A stretch of DNA of 64,000 nucleotides, from contig SUYC01000006.1 of assembly GCA_015060625.1 (NCBI GenBank), positions 1 through 64,000 of the forward strand, read 5' to 3'. The notes beneath the pieces were generated by a model. That model made no database searches. It saw only the letters and a program-made list of their open reading frames with translations, and was not told where the DNA came from. Shown piece by piece: positions 14,918 through 24,745 of this stretch. A program made the translations under genes and the position numbers. Every line of letters begins with the position of its first letter. The first letter of the stretch is position 1. Source of the DNA: Xylanibacter ruminicola. GTDB lineage: Bacteria > Bacteroidota > Bacteroidia > Bacteroidales > Bacteroidaceae.

Positions 14918-17900
14918 ATGAAACAATTCTTTGCACAGCAAAGCGGCAAGGCCGGTTACAGATTAGTGGACAACACGCTGGGATGGCTGACATTCCTGAT
15001 AGCTGCCTTCGTGTATTGTTCTACCATCGAGCCGACAGCCTCGTTCTGGGACTGTCCAGAATTTATTACCACTGGTTACAAACTGGAGATCGGTCACCCA
15101 CCTGGGGCACCTTTCTTCATGCTGACTGCCAACCTGTTCTCGCATTTTGCCAGCGACGCCACCCAGGTGGCACGGATGGTAAACACCATGAGTGCCCTGT
15201 TGTCGGCCACGTGTATCCTGTTCCTGTTCTGGACCATCACACACCTGACACGCCGACTGCTGATCAGCAATTGGAGCGAGCTGACGATGCCCAAGCTGAT
15301 AGCCATCGAAGCATCGGGACTGGTAGGTGCATTGATTTACACCTTCAGCGATACCTTCTGGTTCTCGGCTGTTGAGGGTGAGGTTTACGCCTACTCTTCG
15401 GCCTTTACCGCTGTGGTATTCTGGCTCATCCTGAAATGGGAGGATCAGGCCGACGAGCCCCATAGCGACCGTTGGCTGATTCTGATTATGTATATGACAG
15501 GACTCTCGATTGGCGTTCACCTGTTGAACCTGTTGTGTGTGCCTGCCATCGTACTGGTATATTACTATCGTCGTTTCCCCGATGCCAACCTCAAGGGTTC
15601 GCTCATCGCACTGGCTGTATCGGTTGTGATTCTGGCTGCTGTGCTGTATGGCGTAGTGCCTGGCATCATCACCGTGGGTGGCTGGTTTGAGCTGTTCTTC
15701 GTGAACACACTCGGTATGCCATTCAATACAGGTGAGATTATCTACTTGATACTGCTGGTGGCCTGTGTGATCTGGGCTGTGTACGAAACTCAGACACAGA
15801 AGCACTCGCTCACCATCCAGAACCTGGCCTTCCTGCTCTCAGTAGGTATGCTGGGTATCCCCTTCTACGGTTGGGGCTGGTCGGCATTCCTGATTGGTGT
15901 GGTGGTACTGGCAGTGCTGTGGTTCCTGTTGAAATACACTCGCGAGAAAGAGTTGCTCATCACCGCCCGCATGAAGAACACCATGTTGTTGTGCATGCTG
16001 ATGCTGATGATTGGCTACTCGAGTTACGCACTCATCGTGATCCGTTCGTCGGCCAACCCACCTATGGACCAGAACTCGCCAGAGGATATCTTTACACTGG
16101 GTGACTACCTGGGACGTGAGCAGTATGGTCAGCGCCCATTGTTCTACGGTCCTGCCTACACCTCGCAGGTAGCACTCGAACAGGACGGCAACTACTGCAA
16201 GCCTGTGATGACCAAGGGTAAGCCCGTGTATCAGCGCAAGGAGAAGGCATCGGCAGATGAGAAAGACTCGTACTTTGTGGTACGCACCAAAGATGAATAT
16301 AAGTATGCACAGAATATGCTGTTCCCACGTATGTATGATGCCGGTCATGCTGCCGCCTACGAATCGTGGATGGGTGGCGTGGATGGCACGCAGGTGCCTT
16401 ACGACCGCTGCGGCGAACAGATGATGGTGAAGGTGCCCTCGCAGTTGGAGAACATCCGTTTCTTCCTGAGCTATCAGTGCAACTTCATGTACTGGCGCTA
16501 CTTTATGTGGAACTTTGCCGGACGCCAGAATGACATTCAGGGCAACGGCGAGCTGGAGCATGGTAACTGGCTGACAGGTTTCTCGTTTATCGATAATGCC
16601 CGTTTAGGCGACCAGAGCATGCTGCCTACCGAACTGAAGGAGAACAAGGGACACAACGTGTTCTACTGTATGCCACTGATACTGGGCTTGCTCGGTCTGT
16701 TCTGGCAGGCCTGGTACACCCGTAAGCGTAAGACGGTGGTGAACGGTGTGGAGAAGACCGTTGACGAGCCTATCGGCATCCAGCAGTTCTGGGTGGTATT
16801 CTTCCTGTTCTTCATGACTGGTCTGGCCATCGTGATTTATCTGAACCAGACACCTATGCAGCCACGTGAGCGCGACTATGCCTATGCTGGTTCGTTCTAT
16901 GCCTTCGCCATCTGGTGTGGTATGGGTGTAGCAGCCATCATCGACTGGCTGAACCGTAAGCTGAAGAAGGAGAACCTGGTTATTGCCGGTCTCGTATCTA
17001 TTGTCTGCCTCATTGTTCCTGTTCAAATGGCAAGTCAGACGTGGGACGACCACGACCGCTCTGGGCGTTACTGCTGTCGCGACTTCGGTCAGAACTACCT
17101 GATGACCCTGCAGGAGAAAGGTAACCCCATTATCTTTACCAATGGTGATAACGATACCTTCCCACTCTGGTACAACCAGGATACAGAGGGATTCCGTACC
17201 GATGCACGCGTATGTAACCTGTCGTATCTGCAGACCGACTGGTATATCGACCAGATGCGCCGACAGGCTTACGACTCACCTTCGGTGCCCATTACCTGGA
17301 GCCGACTGGAGTACTGTGCCGGTACCAACGAGTACGTACAGGTTGCCCCATCGCTGAAAGCAGAGGTGGAGAAGCTGTATCGCGAGAACCCCAACGAAGC
17401 CAAGCAGAACTTCGGCGACAAGCCATTCGAACTGAAGAACATCCTGAAATACTGGGTTCGCAGCACCAATAAGGACTTGCATGTGATTCCAACAGATACC
17501 GTATTCGTGACCATCGACAAGGAGGCTGTCCGCAAGAGCGGTATGATGATGGCTGCGGATTCTATCCCCGACCAGATGGTGATCTCGCTGAAGGGTAAGA
17601 ATGCCCTGTACAAGCAGGATCTGATGATGTTGGAGATGATTGCCCAATGCAACTGGACACGTCCTATCTACGTAGCTACCACCGTTGGTTCGGAGAACTA
17701 CATGAACCTGGGTGACAACTTTGTACAGGAGGGACTGGCCAACCGTATCACCCCATTCACCACCAACGCCCCCGGTGCCAAGAACTTTGATACCGAGAAG
17801 ACGTACGACAACGTGATGAACAAGTTTAAGTTTGGTGGTGTTGACAAACCCGGTATCTATCTCGACGAGACTGTGATGCGTATGTGCTATACCCACCGCC

Positions 17901-18313
17901 GACTGCTGTCGCTGTTGGCTATGAACCTGGTTCAGGAGGGTAAGGACAAGCAGGCCAAGGCTGTGCTCGACAAGGCTGAGAAAGCACTGCCAAGCTACAA
18001 TATCCCACACGACTATCAGAGTGGTTCACTGGATCTGGCTCGTGCTTATGCACTCACTGGTCAGCCCCAGAAGGCCCAGCAGATTATTGAGAGTTTGTGG
18101 AAGAAATCGACAGAGTATATGCTGTGGTACTGCTCGCTGAGCACCGACCGCTTTGCCATGTCGCAACAGGAGTGCATGGTTCACATGTATATTCTGAACC
18201 AGATTCTCAACCTGGAGTCGGTAGTGGATGAGAAGAAGGCCAAAGAAAAGGATTCACAGTTTAAAGCTATCGGCAATCTCTACGAGAGTAAAGGTGGCAC
18301 TTACGGAGAGTAA
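14918..18313 (+). CDS. DUF2723 GT-C-like membrane glycosyltransferase
   Basis: 1131 residues. About ten membrane helices in the N-terminal half carry the DUF2723 signature (EPTASFWDCPEFI near residue 44, then LEIGHPPGAPFF). The conserved acidic residues in the first periplasmic loop are those used by GT-C enzymes acting on lipid-linked sugars. The C-terminal half is soluble and ends in a TPR-like helical region. DUF2723 proteins resemble protein O-mannosyltransferases, so envelope protein or lipid glycosylation is plausible, but donor and acceptor are unknown. A polysaccharide deacetylase follows after 3 bases. Confidence 0.85.
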   Translation: MKQFFAQQSGKAGYRLVDNTLGWLTFLIAAFVYCSTIEPTASFWDCPEFITTGYKLEIGHPPGAPFFMLTANLFSHFASDATQVARMVNTMSALLSATCILFLFWTITHLTRRLLISNWSELTMPKLIAIEASGLVGALIYTFSDTFWFSAVEGEVYAYSSAFTAVVFWLILKWEDQADEPHSDRWLILIMYMTGLSIGVHLLNLLCVPAIVLVYYYRRFPDANLKGSLIALAVSVVILAAVLYGVVPGIITVGGWFELFFVNTLGMPFNTGEIIYLILLVACVIWAVYETQTQKHSLTIQNLAFLLSVGMLGIPFYGWGWSAFLIGVVVLAVLWFLLKYTREKELLITARMKNTMLLCMLMLMIGYSSYALIVIRSSANPPMDQNSPEDIFTLGDYLGREQYGQRPLFYGPAYTSQVALEQDGNYCKPVMTKGKPVYQRKEKASADEKDSYFVVRTKDEYKYAQNMLFPRMYDAGHAAAYESWMGGVDGTQVPYDRCGEQMMVKVPSQLENIRFFLSYQCNFMYWRYFMWNFAGRQNDIQGNGELEHGNWLTGFSFIDNARLGDQSMLPTELKENKGHNVFYCMPLILGLLGLFWQAWYTRKRKTVVNGVEKTVDEPIGIQQFWVVFFLFFMTGLAIVIYLNQTPMQPRERDYAYAGSFYAFAIWCGMGVAAIIDWLNRKLKKENLVIAGLVSIVCLIVPVQMASQTWDDHDRSGRYCCRDFGQNYLMTLQEKGNPIIFTNGDNDTFPLWYNQDTEGFRTDARVCNLSYLQTDWYIDQMRRQAYDSPSVPITWSRLEYCAGTNEYVQVAPSLKAEVEKLYRENPNEAKQNFGDKPFELKNILKYWVRSTNKDLHVIPTDTVFVTIDKEAVRKSGMMMAADSIPDQMVISLKGKNALYKQDLMMLEMIAQCNWTRPIYVATTVGSENYMNLGDNFVQEGLANRITPFTTNAPGAKNFDTEKTYDNVMNKFKFGGVDKPGIYLDETVMRMCYTHRRLLSLLAMNLVQEGKDKQAKAVLDKAEKALPSYNIPHDYQSGSLDLARAYALTGQPQKAQQIIESLWKKSTEYMLWYCSLSTDRFAMSQQECMVHMYILNQILNLESVVDEKKAKEKDSQFKAIGNLYESKGGTYGE

Positions 18314-18316
18314 AGC

Positions 18317-18928
18317 ATGATTATAGAGCAACCGGCTATCTATCTGCGCTGGCTCTATCCAAGAGCATACTGGCGAATGGACCGTCGTGTGAAGGCAGTG
18401 TACCTGACCTTCGACGATGGTCCTATCCCAGAGGCTACACCATTTATACTTGATACGCTGAAGGAGTTTGGTGTGCGTGCCACCTTCTTCATGGTGGGCG
18501 ACAACGTACGCAAATATCCAGACTTGTACAAACGAATCTTAGCCGAGGGCCACCAGGTGGGCAACCATACCCATAACCATATTGGCGGTTTGCGCCATAC
18601 GGTGAAAGAGTACAGCTACAACGTGGAAAAGGCCAATGCCTATATACACAGTCACTATGTGCGTCCGCCCCACGGATGGATGCGTATGGCACAGTATGCC
18701 TGGCTGAGCAGAAAATACAAGATTGTGATGTGGGACCTGGTAACCCGCGACTACTCGAAATGGATGACCGCCGAAGATGTGGTGCATAATATAAAGAGGT
18801 ACGCGCGTAACGGCTCTATCATCACCTTCCACGACTCGCTGAAGAGTATCAACAAACTGAAGACAGCCCTACCAGAGTCGCTACAATGGCTGAAGGATCA
18901 GGGCTATGAGTTCCGTATCTTCCCATAA
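18317..18928 (+). CDS. Polysaccharide deacetylase (NodB/CE4) family protein
   Basis: 203 residues. The NodB motifs are clear: TFDDGP (about residue 31, catalytic base and metal Asp), HTHNH (about 79, the two metal His), RPPHGWMR and later FHDS. It removes N- or O-acetyl groups from glycans in the family. No signal peptide is seen, though the first 20 residues are fairly hydrophobic. It starts 3 bases after the DUF2723 gene, so the pair probably works on the same glycan. Confidence 0.88.
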   Translation: MIIEQPAIYLRWLYPRAYWRMDRRVKAVYLTFDDGPIPEATPFILDTLKEFGVRATFFMVGDNVRKYPDLYKRILAEGHQVGNHTHNHIGGLRHTVKEYSYNVEKANAYIHSHYVRPPHGWMRMAQYAWLSRKYKIVMWDLVTRDYSKWMTAEDVVHNIKRYARNGSIITFHDSLKSINKLKTALPESLQWLKDQGYEFRIFP

Positions 18929-18965
18929 CCTCCAAGTAATTACACAGATTAAAGGAATCAACAAT

Positions 18966-21344
18966 ATGAAAAGAATACTAACAACTTGCTTATTAGCAAC
19001 AACATTTGCAATGACAACAAACGCTCAACCCCAACTCAGCGCCGATAACTCGGCAACGCCGATTCTCTCGGAGAAGAATATCGACGAGGTGATTAAGGCA
19101 ATGACCCTTGAAGAAAAGGCCAAACTTTTGGTTGGCGGTGCCAACAACTTTTTCAGTGACAATGCCGTCGTTGGTGGCGAAGCCGACCTGGTGGCTGGTG
19201 CTGCTGGTACATCGCCTGCCATACCACGTCTGGGCATTCCTGCCACTGTGCTTACCGACGGTCCTGCCGGTGTACGTATCGACCCGACACGTAAGGGAAG
19301 CGACAAGACCTATTATGCCACAGCCTTCCCTATCGGCTCGTGCCTGGCTTCGACCTGGAACACCGACTTGGTGAACAAGGTGGGACAGGCTATTGGTAAT
19401 GAGACCAAGGAGTATCGCTGCGACGTGATTCTGGGACCGGGCATGAACCTGCATCGCAACCCACTGTGCGGCCGAAACTTTGAGTACTACTCGGAAGACC
19501 CTCTGCTGACAGGTAAGATTGCAGCAGCTTATATTCAGGGTGTGCAGAGTCAAGGTGCTGGTGTGAGTGCCAAGCACTTTGCCATCAACTCGCAGGAGAC
19601 CGACCGTACGGCAGTAGATGAGCGCGTGAGTCAGCGTGCTGCCCGCGAGCTGTATCTGCGTGGTTTCGAGATTGCCATACGCGAGAGCAACCCCTGGACT
19701 GTGATGTCGTCGTACAACCAGATTAACGGCCAGTACTCGATGGGGAACCGCGACCTGCTGACCAAGATTCTGCGCGAGGACTGGGGCTTTAAGGGTATCG
19801 TGATGACCGACTGGATTGGTATTCGCGAAGGACTGCCCACCATCACCGAGGTACAGGCAGGCAACGACCTGATGGAGCCTGGACAGCCAGCACAGGTGAA
19901 CGAGATTATCGAGGGCGTGAAGAGTGGAAAACTCGACATTGCCGATGTGGATCGTAACGTGCGTCGCATGCTGGAGTACATTGTCAAGACACCAAGTTTC
20001 AAGAAATATCCTGCCACGAACAGTCCCGACTTTGTGGCTCATGCAGCCATCACCCGTCAGAGTGCCAACGAGGGTATTGTACTGTTGAAGAACAACGGTA
20101 CACTGCCATGGAAGAACGGGCAGGTTAAGACTGTTGCCCTGTTTGGCGAGAACTCGTACGACTTCCTGAGTGGTGGTACTGGTTCGGGTTGTGTACACCC
20201 ACCTTACGTGGTTGACATGCTGGAAGGTCTGAAGAATGCCGGCATCCAATCGAGCGAGACACTCACGGATATCTATCGTAAGTATATCGCCTTTGCAAGA
20301 GTGAAATTCCAGGCCGAGCGCCATCCTGCCAAGTGGTATCAGAAAGAGTACTTCGGACAGCAGAAATATCCTGAGATCGGACTGGACCCTATCTGTATCC
20401 AAAATGAGGTGAATGGTACCGATGCGGCTATCATCACCATCGGGCGTCAGGCCGGTGAGGGTGTGGATCGTGACATCCAGACCGAGTTTAACCTGAATGC
20501 CGAGGAGCGTGCCCTGATTACTGATGTGTGCAATGCTTTCCACGCTGCAGGCAAACCGGTTATCGTGATCATCAACTCGGGTAGCGTGATTGAGACAGCC
20601 TCGTGGAGTGGTTATCCCGACGCCATCCTGTGTGCCTGGCAACCAGGCATGGAGGGAGGAAACTCGATGGCCGACCTGCTGACTGGTAAGGTTAATCCCT
20701 CGGGTAAGCTCACCATGACATGGCCTATCGCTGCCACCGACCATGCTTCGACCAAGAATTTCCCAGGACAGATTGACGACTACTCACTGCAGCAGATGAT
20801 TGGCAGTAAGCAGCCTATCCCAGGTCATGCCTATACCAACCACGAGGAGGATATCTACGTGGGTTATCGCTATTTCGATACCTTTGGTCGCGATGTAGCC
20901 TACCCCTTCGGATTCGGTCTGAGCTACACCACCTTCGCTTTCTCAAAGCCTGTGGTGAAAGCCAAGGGTAAGGATGCCGTTGAGGTGAGCATCACCGTTA
21001 AGAACACCGGTAAGGTGAGTGGTAAGGAGGTGGCTCAGGTTTATGTAAAGGCTCCTAAGGGCAACCTGGAAAAGCCTGCACAAGAGCTGAAAGCCTTTGC
21101 CAAGAGTCGCGAGTTGCAGCCTGGCGAGAGCGAGGTACTGACCATGACTATCCCCGTACGCATGCTGGCCAGCTTTGACGAGGCTAACAGTCAGTGGTTG
21201 ACCGAGGCAGGCACCTATACCTTCTGCATCGGAAATAGCAGCCGCAATATTGCTGCGACTGCTACTCTTAAACTGGGTGAATATACCGAAAAGACAACCA
21301 ATGCGCTGGCACCTCAGCACAAGCTGAATCTGCTGAAGCAGTAA
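18966..21344 (+). CDS. Glycoside hydrolase family 3 (beta-glucosidase/xylosidase-like)
   Basis: 792 residues with a signal peptide (MKRILTTCLLATTFAMTTNAQ). The GH3 TIM barrel contains KHFAINSQETDR and the nucleophile Asp in VMTDW (about residue 282). The second alpha/beta domain and a C-terminal fibronectin III-like domain follow. It should release single sugars from the non-reducing end of beta-linked glycans in the periplasm. Sugar specificity cannot be read from the motif. The ATG at 18966 is chosen for the signal peptide; the frame opens earlier but overlaps the deacetylase. A plus-strand terminator lies beyond the stop. Confidence 0.88.
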   Translation: MKRILTTCLLATTFAMTTNAQPQLSADNSATPILSEKNIDEVIKAMTLEEKAKLLVGGANNFFSDNAVVGGEADLVAGAAGTSPAIPRLGIPATVLTDGPAGVRIDPTRKGSDKTYYATAFPIGSCLASTWNTDLVNKVGQAIGNETKEYRCDVILGPGMNLHRNPLCGRNFEYYSEDPLLTGKIAAAYIQGVQSQGAGVSAKHFAINSQETDRTAVDERVSQRAARELYLRGFEIAIRESNPWTVMSSYNQINGQYSMGNRDLLTKILREDWGFKGIVMTDWIGIREGLPTITEVQAGNDLMEPGQPAQVNEIIEGVKSGKLDIADVDRNVRRMLEYIVKTPSFKKYPATNSPDFVAHAAITRQSANEGIVLLKNNGTLPWKNGQVKTVALFGENSYDFLSGGTGSGCVHPPYVVDMLEGLKNAGIQSSETLTDIYRKYIAFARVKFQAERHPAKWYQKEYFGQQKYPEIGLDPICIQNEVNGTDAAIITIGRQAGEGVDRDIQTEFNLNAEERALITDVCNAFHAAGKPVIVIINSGSVIETASWSGYPDAILCAWQPGMEGGNSMADLLTGKVNPSGKLTMTWPIAATDHASTKNFPGQIDDYSLQQMIGSKQPIPGHAYTNHEEDIYVGYRYFDTFGRDVAYPFGFGLSYTTFAFSKPVVKAKGKDAVEVSITVKNTGKVSGKEVAQVYVKAPKGNLEKPAQELKAFAKSRELQPGESEVLTMTIPVRMLASFDEANSQWLTEAGTYTFCIGNSSRNIAATATLKLGEYTEKTTNALAPQHKLNLLKQ

Positions 21345-21364
21345 GCGCTATCGACAGTACTTTT

Positions 21365-23104
21365 TCAGAACGATATTGTTAAGGAACCGCCAATTACGAA
21401 AGTATGGCGGTTCTTTTTTATATGTGTGGTCACAGGCGACATCTCCGATATCATGTCAGCAGCATATGCCGGATCTATCTCCTGCATCATCTCCGCAAAG
21501 TCGAAATATGTCGGGAGAGCCGAATGCATGAACTGTGTGGGATTATACTCCAACGTATAGGTCTTACGGGCCATATCATAATCTACAAACAGGCGCCAGG
21601 CATAATTCTCCTTGTAGGCATAGGTCAGCGAGATACCTGTTCCCCACTTAAAGGTGTTGTTGGCATTCAGCGTAAAGTAATCCCATTTGGTATCGTAGGT
21701 CTCATCTGTCTCGTAGAACAAATTGGGATCATCATCCAAGATGGCCATGGGGTTGAAATCCACCACCTTACCCTGGTAATGGGCAGAGAGATTCAGCTCC
21801 TGCATGATACTACGACCGGCCAGCAACTTGGCGCCCATAGCAAAACGCTTAGAGAGTGGCAGATTGAAATACACACCAAGGTCGGCAGCGAACTCTGTCA
21901 GGTGGTCACTCTCAATCGTAAACTGAGGCTGTTTATCAGCTGTTCTGAAGACGATATTATTCAGTGGTCTCAGGTCCATGTCGGCATCAAGATCCTTAAA
22001 CATCTCCTTCACATCCTGGTCGGCATAGTTCAACACGCGGTCCCAGCCATTGATAGGTGTGCTATTCACACGCAGACGACCACCCACACCAACATACTTA
22101 TTAAAGAAATAGGCACCCTCGGCAGATACGGCAGTAGAAGCACCAAACTTCAGGTTAAAGTTGTCGTGGGCATCACTCATGGTCTCCGCACCGAAGTCGA
22201 GCGATTGCGAACCTAATCCTAATCCCATCGAGATAGAGAAGAACGATGGATGGTCGATGATGCTACGCTCGCTGATGGCATCGCCACGCAACAGACCCTT
22301 ACCCTTGAAAATCAGGTCGCTCATGGCATAAGCCAACTCACCCGACATGATACCTACACCAGCACCTGAGAGCACATCGCTTACCCAGTGACGGTTGTTC
22401 AGCACACGCATCACACCAGTAGCTGTGGCCACACCATAACCAGCCACAGAGTACCAAGGCGAACGGGTTAAGCCATACTCCTTATGCAGAATGGTAGCAC
22501 CCACAAAGGCTGTTGCTGTATGACCGCTGGGCCATGAGTTACGTGTAGAACCATCGGGGCGCATCTCCTTGGCGGTGTACTTAATACTGTTGACAAACAA
22601 GGCCATGAAACCATACGACATAGCAGTTGAGGCAAGATAACGGCCCCAATCGCTACGACCCTCTACACCAGCAATCTTCAAGCCAGTAGCCATCACCGGA
22701 CCAAAGAACTGGGTGTAGTTATCAATCTCGGTCTTAAAGTCGGTCACCAGTGTGTGCTTGTTCTCACTGGTGTTCTGACGGAACGATTTCTTCTCGCCCT
22801 TGGCAATGATACCAGCCACAAACAAAGGGATACCAGCAAAGGTGAGATCGTCCATCACCTTATAGGGTTTTACACCAGGGTTGGTACGCATCCACGTGAG
22901 CTGATACTTCTCGCTGCTACCCATCAAAGGCGACATGGGCAGTTCCAGTTCCGGACGATAGGCAGGGACAGCCTGACAGTCGAGCTTCATCTCCATCTCA
23001 GGCGTCTGCAACTTCAACGGTTCCAGATTGATATCAAGATCAGCGGCTTTTGCTACGTTGCCCATAGCAAACATCATGAGTAATACAAAAAAAGTACTCT
23101 TCAT
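21365..23104 (-). CDS. PAP2 phosphatase fused to an outer-membrane barrel
   Basis: 579 residues with a signal peptide. The PAP2 motifs are in order: KYTAKEMRP (K-x6-RP), WPSGHT, and MRVLNNRHWVSD (R-x5-H-x3-D), spanning about residues 175-255. The family removes phosphates from lipids such as phosphatidate, undecaprenyl diphosphate or lipid A. The remaining C-terminal 290 residues are strand-rich, with aromatic-ended repeats and a terminal Phe, which fits a beta-barrel. So the enzyme may sit at the outer membrane. The last codons overlap the terminator of the convergent GH3 gene. Confidence 0.8.
   Translation of the reverse strand: MKSTFFVLLMMFAMGNVAKAADLDINLEPLKLQTPEMEMKLDCQAVPAYRPELELPMSPLMGSSEKYQLTWMRTNPGVKPYKVMDDLTFAGIPLFVAGIIAKGEKKSFRQNTSENKHTLVTDFKTEIDNYTQFFGPVMATGLKIAGVEGRSDWGRYLASTAMSYGFMALFVNSIKYTAKEMRPDGSTRNSWPSGHTATAFVGATILHKEYGLTRSPWYSVAGYGVATATGVMRVLNNRHWVSDVLSGAGVGIMSGELAYAMSDLIFKGKGLLRGDAISERSIIDHPSFFSISMGLGLGSQSLDFGAETMSDAHDNFNLKFGASTAVSAEGAYFFNKYVGVGGRLRVNSTPINGWDRVLNYADQDVKEMFKDLDADMDLRPLNNIVFRTADKQPQFTIESDHLTEFAADLGVYFNLPLSKRFAMGAKLLAGRSIMQELNLSAHYQGKVVDFNPMAILDDDPNLFYETDETYDTKWDYFTLNANNTFKWGTGISLTYAYKENYAWRLFVDYDMARKTYTLEYNPTQFMHSALPTYFDFAEMMQEIDPAYAADMISEMSPVTTHIKKNRHTFVIGGSLTISF
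21384..21419 (+). terminator. Terminator of the GH3 transcript
   Basis: GAACCGCCA (21384-21392) pairs with TGGCGGTTC (21405-21413), followed by a T-run to 21419. It lies inside the 3' end of the convergent PAP2 gene, encoding its RHTFVIGGS. Confidence 0.75.
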
Positions 23105-23147
23105 CGTTATTATTATTTAGATTAGAATGTTCACCTATTTATAAATG

Positions 23148-23155
23148 CAAAATTA
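23148..23155 (-). promoter_or_regulatory. -7 box of the PAP2 gene
   Basis: Minus-strand TAATTTTG, 44 bp before the ATG at 23104, within an A/T-rich divergent region. Confidence 0.4.
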
Positions 23156-23229
23156 TGAAAAAATTGAGTTAGCTGGGTGAAATTTAATTTTAATTTTTGT
23201 TAATTCAGCCAAAATTCCAAAAAATATCG

Positions 23230-23237
23230 TATCTTTG
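23230..23237 (+). promoter_or_regulatory. -7 box of the preA-like operon
   Basis: TATCTTTG, 48 bp before the ATG at 23285. No good -33 box at the usual spacing. Confidence 0.5.
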
Positions 23238-23284
23238 CAGACATAAAGTGGACGTTTTGTTATGAATGATTAAAAACTACGATT

Positions 23285-24745
23285 ATGATGCATAAGTACG
23301 AAGAAGTGGTACGCTGCTTGTTATGCGAGGATGCTCCTTGCACAAAAGCGTGCGGTAAAGGTGACGTGGCCAGAGCCATCCGTGCCATCCGGTTTGATAA
23401 CGAAAAGAATGCCTGGCGCTGGGTAGCGGGTTGTACTGACGACGATCTGTTGCGTGCCGAACAGGCATGTATCCACTACGATCGACCCATCAGAATCAGG
23501 GAACTGCTGACAGATTGCACATCTGCCAAGGAACAGACGGTTGATGCCACGCAACAATCGCTGGGTATCACATTCTGCGGCATTGACTGCGAGAATCCTT
23601 TCTTCTTAGCATCGTCGGCTGTGTGTACCAACTACGATATGGTGGCACGCGCCTTTGAGGCTGGTTGGGCAGGTGTGTTCTATAAGACCATCTGTAAGCA
23701 GGATATCCGTGAGGTATCGCCCCGTTTCGATGCAGTAAAGAAAGGTACTACCTTTGCGGGATTCCGTAACATGGAGCAGTTGTCGGAGAATCCCTATCAG
23801 GTAGATTTCAACATTCTGCGCCGATTGAAGCAGAACTACCCCACCAAGGTGGTAATTGCTTCGATTATGGGACAGTTTGAGGAGGAGTGGATAGAGCTGG
23901 CCAAGTTGGCCGAAGAGGCTGGCTGCGATGCAATAGAGTTGAACTTCTCGTGCCCACAGATGCGACTGGCAGGTATGGGTAGCGACATCGGTCAGGATCC
24001 GGAGTTGGTGAACTTCTACACCAGCTATGTAAAACGTAGCGTAAAGATTCCTGTGATTCCCAAGATGACACCTAACATCACGCAGATGACCCGTCCGGCT
24101 ATGGGGGCTTACTTTGCTGGTGCCGATGCCATCTCGGCCATCAACACCATCAAAAGTGTGACCATGTCGAAAGAGGCCGAGGTAAGCGGTAAGCAAACCC
24201 TATCGGGCTACAGCGGACAGGCTGTAAAGCCCATTGCCTTGCGCTTTATCCTGGAGATGAGTATGGATCCTGTGATTAACGGTACACACGGCAGAGCCAT
24301 AGAACTGAGTGGTATAGGTGGTATTGAGACATGGCGCGATGCCGTGGATTTCATACAGTTAGGTTGTAGGAACGTACAGGTTTGTACCGCCGTGATGCAG
24401 TATGGCTATCGGATTATAGACGACCTGGTATCAGGTTTGCAGACCTACCTGACGGAACGAGGATTTGAGAAGTTAGACGACCTGGTAGGCGAACAGCTGC
24501 CCAACTTTGTGAGACCATCCGACCTGGATCGCGACACCATGGTATATCCCAAGGTGGACCATGAGCGCTGTATCGGTTGCGGGCGCTGTTATATCTCGTG
24601 TATGGATGGCGGACACCAGGCCATTGCGTTCGAGGAGCGCCAGCCACGCATCATAGGCACCAAGTGCGTAGGCTGTCACCTATGTCGACTGGTATGTTCC
24701 ACCGGGGCCATCGGACTTACCAAACGTATCCCCAAAAAGAGATGA
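23285..24745 (+). CDS. preA: PreA-like dihydropyrimidine dehydrogenase subunit with extra N-terminal Fe-S domain
   Basis: 486 residues. Residues 1-85 carry CLLCEDAPCTKAC, an Fe-S binding segment like the N-terminus of PreT/GltD. Residues 95-395 form a dihydroorotate-dehydrogenase-type FMN barrel (NFSCPQMRLAGMGSDIGQDPE; SGYSGQAVKP). The C-terminus has two 4Fe-4S motifs (CIGCGRCYISC and CVGCHLCRLVC). It should reduce uracil or thymine, or run in reverse. The position of the mammalian catalytic Cys is Ile here, but E. coli PreA also lacks a Cys there. No PreT flavoprotein is next to it, so the electron donor is unclear. Confidence 0.85.
   Translation: MMHKYEEVVRCLLCEDAPCTKACGKGDVARAIRAIRFDNEKNAWRWVAGCTDDDLLRAEQACIHYDRPIRIRELLTDCTSAKEQTVDATQQSLGITFCGIDCENPFFLASSAVCTNYDMVARAFEAGWAGVFYKTICKQDIREVSPRFDAVKKGTTFAGFRNMEQLSENPYQVDFNILRRLKQNYPTKVVIASIMGQFEEEWIELAKLAEEAGCDAIELNFSCPQMRLAGMGSDIGQDPELVNFYTSYVKRSVKIPVIPKMTPNITQMTRPAMGAYFAGADAISAINTIKSVTMSKEAEVSGKQTLSGYSGQAVKPIALRFILEMSMDPVINGTHGRAIELSGIGGIETWRDAVDFIQLGCRNVQVCTAVMQYGYRIIDDLVSGLQTYLTERGFEKLDDLVGEQLPNFVRPSDLDRDTMVYPKVDHERCIGCGRCYISCMDGGHQAIAFEERQPRIIGTKCVGCHLCRLVCSTGAIGLTKRIPKKR

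Noticed and set aside
18993..20744. Minus-strand open frame of 583 codons opposite GH3
   Set aside because: A shadow of the GH3 gene; the translation has no family features and no promoter.
23950..24000. Missing catalytic Cys in the PreA barrel as a sign of inactivity
   Set aside because: The mammalian enzyme has Cys there, but E. coli PreA also lacks it (MGSDVGQ), so Ile in this position is normal for the bacterial group.
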